Source of the DNA: Cellulosimicrobium sp. ES-005
Lineage (GTDB): Bacteria > Actinomycetota > Actinomycetes > Actinomycetales > Cellulomonadaceae
Assembly (NCBI RefSeq): GCF_040448685.1
Contig: NZ_CP159290.1
Span: 1,426,001-1,490,000, forward strand
Reading direction: 5' to 3'
Length of the DNA stretch: 64,000 nt
Below, piece by piece: positions 62,314-64,000 of this stretch (within the stretch, counting starts at the first letter, position 1; each line of letters opens with the position of its first letter). Under the pieces are notes generated by a model that ran no database searches, was not told the origin of the DNA, and saw only the letters and a program-made list of their open reading frames with translations. Both the position numbers and the translations under genes were made by a program.

Positions 62314-63177
62314 TCAGGACGCCGTGACGAAGTCGATGAGCTCCTCGACGCGGCCGAGCAGGGACGGCTCAAGGTCCGCGTACGTGCGCACGGTGCCGAG
62401 GATGCGCTGCCACGCGCGGCCCACGTCCTCGGCGGTCTCCGCGGGCCAGCCGAGCTCGCGCAGGATGCCGCGCTTCCACTCGGTGCCCCGCTCGATCACC
62501 GGCCAGCGCTGCAGGCCGACGCGCGCGGGCTTCACGGCCTGCCACACGTCGACGTACGGGTGCCCGAGCACGAGCACCGTGCCCGCGGGGGAGCGGCGGA
62601 CCGCGTCGTCGGCGATGCGGCGCTCCTTGCTCCCGGGCACCAGGTGGTCCACGAGCACGCCGACGCGGCGCTGCGGCGTCGGGCCGAAGTCGGCGAGCGC
62701 CGCCGCGAGGTCGTCGACGCCGTGCAGGGGCTCGACGACGACGCCCTCGACCCGGAGGTCGTCGCCCCACACCTTCTCGACGAGCTCGGCGTCGTGCTTG
62801 CCCTCGACCCAGATGCGGCTGCCGCGAGCCACGCGCGCCCGCTGCCCGACGACGGCGCGCGAGCCGGACGCGGTCCGCGTCGGCGCGGCGGGGGCGCGGG
62901 ACGTGACCGGGGCGGTGAGCTCGACCGGCTTGCCGTCGACCCAGAACCCGGGCCCGAGCGGGAACGTCCGCGTCCGGCCGGCGCGGTCCTCGAGCACGAC
63001 GACGTGCATCCCGCCCGACTTCTCGACCCGCACGACGGCGCCGACCCACCCGGTCTGCACCTCCTCGACGACGAGCCCCCGCTCGGCGGCCTGCGGTCGG
63101 GACACCGGCCGCGCGCGATGATGAACGGGGGCGGGCGTGCCGCCGAGGACGTCGAACCCATAACGATCGAAAGCCAC
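62314..63177 (-). CDS. DUF3097 protein (Toprim-like core)
   Basis: A 287-residue protein of the actinobacterial DUF3097 family. The middle segment RIWVEGKHDAELVEKVWGDDL is similar to the Toprim opening motif (h-h-x-E-G-x-x-D-A), followed by EPLHGVDDLAAAL and GVLVDHLVPGSKERRIA, which could supply the acidic end of the metal site (only one Asp in D-H-L where Toprim has D-x-D). The C-terminus is EWKRGILRELGW. By analogy it may be a nucleic-acid enzyme (RNase M5/OLD-like), but this is inference; no activity is known. It is divergent from the last MFS gene across palindrome copy C. Confidence 0.85.
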   Translation of the reverse strand: MAFDRYGFDVLGGTPAPVHHRARPVSRPQAAERGLVVEEVQTGWVGAVVRVEKSGGMHVVVLEDRAGRTRTFPLGPGFWVDGKPVELTAPVTSRAPAAPTRTASGSRAVVGQRARVARGSRIWVEGKHDAELVEKVWGDDLRVEGVVVEPLHGVDDLAAALADFGPTPQRRVGVLVDHLVPGSKERRIADDAVRRSPAGTVLVLGHPYVDVWQAVKPARVGLQRWPVIERGTEWKRGILRELGWPAETAEDVGRAWQRILGTVRTYADLEPSLLGRVEELIDFVTAS

Positions 63178-63212
63178 GCCGTCACCCTAGGGGAGCGCCG
63201 GACGCACCCCGG

Positions 63213-63280
63213 CGAGATCGGCCCGTGCGTCGCGACATCGACCTCCCGAGGGTCGATCTCGGACGCTCGGGTCGATCTCG
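63213..63280. repeat. Palindromic GATCGACCC repeat, copy C
   Basis: Arms CGAGATCGGCCCG (63213-63225) and CGGGTCGATCTCG (63268-63280) pair with one mismatch. Inside, GCGTC pairs with GACGC, and ATCGACCTCC faces GGGTCGAT around CGA. It is the most degenerate of the three copies. It lies in the divergent region between DUF3097 and the MFS gene. Confidence 0.85.
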
Positions 63281-63332
63281 GCGCCCGGCGCCCGCCGCGC
63301 GCGGTCCCGGGGAGGGGTGGTACGACGGAGCG

Positions 63333-64000
63333 GTGAGCCCGCAGCGCGCCGAGCCGGACCCGAACCGCTGGCGCGTGCTGCCCGTCTGCCTCGCGGTCGG
63401 CTTCGTCACGACGCTCGACGTGTCGATCGTCAACGTCGCCCTCCCGTCGATCGAGTCGTCGCTCGACGCGGGGCCGACGCAGCTCCAGCTCGTCGTCGCG
63501 GGCTACACGCTCGCGTTCGGGCTCGCGCTCGTGCCCGCCGGCCGGCTCGGCGACGCCGGCGCCCGGCGTGCCCTGTTCATCGCCGGGCTGGTCGGGTTCG
63601 CGCTCATGAGCCTCGCGTGCGGGCTCGCGCCGACGGACGGGTGGCTCGCCGTCGCGCGCCTGCTGCAGGGCGTGAGCGCGGGCGTCCTCAACCCGCAGGT
63701 CGTCGGGCTCATCCAGCAGCAGGTCTCCGGGTTCGAGCGTGGCCGCGCGTTCGGCATGTTCGGCGCGACGATCGGGGTCTCGACGGCGCTGGGCCCGCTG
63801 CTCGGCGGCCTCATCATCGCGGCGGCCGGCTCCGCGGACGGGTGGCGGTGGGTCTTCCTCGTCAACCTCCCCGTCGTCGCGGTCCTATTGCCCTTCGCGT
63901 GGCGCCTCGTGCCCGCGCCACCGCCCGACGCCGCGCGCTCCGCGCGGGGCCCGCGCCGCCTCGACCTCGTCGGGCTGGCGCTGCTCGGTGCGGCGACGCT
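63333..64000 (+). CDS. MFS transporter (3' end cut by window)
   Basis: At least 222 residues are visible. The N-terminal half has seven or so hydrophobic segments: VLPVCLAVGFVTTLDVSIVNVALPSIESSL (first helix, with the D-x-S-I-V-N-V-A-L-P motif of the 14-helix DHA2 drug exporters), motif A PAGRLGDAGARRALFIAG, and motif C LGPLLGGLII. GTG 63333 is chosen because GGGGAGGGG precedes it. The gene continues outside the window, so its length and substrate are unknown. Palindrome copy C lies in its upstream region. Confidence 0.9.
   Translation, partial: MSPQRAEPDPNRWRVLPVCLAVGFVTTLDVSIVNVALPSIESSLDAGPTQLQLVVAGYTLAFGLALVPAGRLGDAGARRALFIAGLVGFALMSLACGLAPTDGWLAVARLLQGVSAGVLNPQVVGLIQQQVSGFERGRAFGMFGATIGVSTALGPLLGGLIIAAAGSADGWRWVFLVNLPVVAVLLPFAWRLVPAPPPDAARSARGPRRLDLVGLALLGAAT

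Overview
The window is a 64 kb stretch of a very GC-rich chromosome (above 70 % by eye; third codon positions almost always G or C; many GTG starts and 4-bp GTGA/ATGA gene overlaps). The gene content points to an actinobacterium of the Micrococcales, close to Cellulosimicrobium, Isoptericola or Cellulomonas: Mqo instead of soluble malate dehydrogenase, an IdeR/DtxR-type iron box, a DtxR-family regulator, LigD/Ku in mycobacterial-type domain order, maleylpyruvate-isomerase-family and F420/deazaflavin-type proteins, a DUF3097 protein, and the comEA-comEC-holA-rpsT-lepA-hemW order. The genus is an inference. I see no rRNA, tRNA, CRISPR array, prophage, transposase gene or plasmid function.

Layout. 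1-9.7 kb: a LysR/MFS pair, an ECF41 sigma-factor module with its own recognisable promoter, an iron-regulated siderophore-interacting protein, a fatty-acid desaturase, a GlxA-type regulator and malate:quinone oxidoreductase. 9.9-20.6 kb: small metabolic and defence-type enzymes, a TetR/MFS pair around a strong operator, an Xaa-Pro peptidase, a cupin gene bracketed by two palindromic repeats, a quinone-oxidoreductase-like enzyme, and a coupled lipoprotein/amidohydrolase operon. 20.7-29.7 kb: DNA repair and signalling: LigD and Ku (non-homologous end joining), a small alarmone synthetase, and an ABC exporter divergent from a two-component system. 29.7-40.4 kb: a secreted duplicated-domain protein, a second TetR/MFS pair, a membrane metallophosphoesterase, a YceI protein, a DtxR regulator, another MFS pump, a repeat-rich intergenic region, and VKOR. 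40.4-57.6 kb: the conserved housekeeping core (leuS, HerA-like ATPase, degV, comEA, comEC, holA, rpsT, lepA, hemW). 57.6-64 kb: an acyltransferase, two tandem paralogous membrane proteins, DUF3097 and a truncated MFS gene.

The most unusual content is non-coding or repeat-derived. (i) A ~103-110 bp element occurs twice, once inside ligD (in frame, encoding an interdomain linker) and once at 39.4 kb. Both copies keep the same ~45-50 nt core and hairpin loop, but their 26-27 bp outer stems and their inner stems differ in sequence while remaining paired. That is the signature of selection on structure, or of a mobile palindromic element. (ii) A 21-bp unit is repeated nine times at 39.2 kb and five times, in the opposite orientation, at 52.2 kb. 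The first array supplies the stop codon of an MFS gene. (iii) A ~68-70 bp palindrome built on GAGATCGACCC occurs three times (15.4, 15.9 and 63.2 kb).

Regulatory readings supported directly by sequence include an ECF41-type promoter (TGTCACG, 16 nt, CGTC), an iron box, several palindromic operators between divergent genes, and -10 hexamers placed 6-7 nt before the start codons of mqo, leuS and the dtxR-type gene, which suggests leaderless mRNAs.
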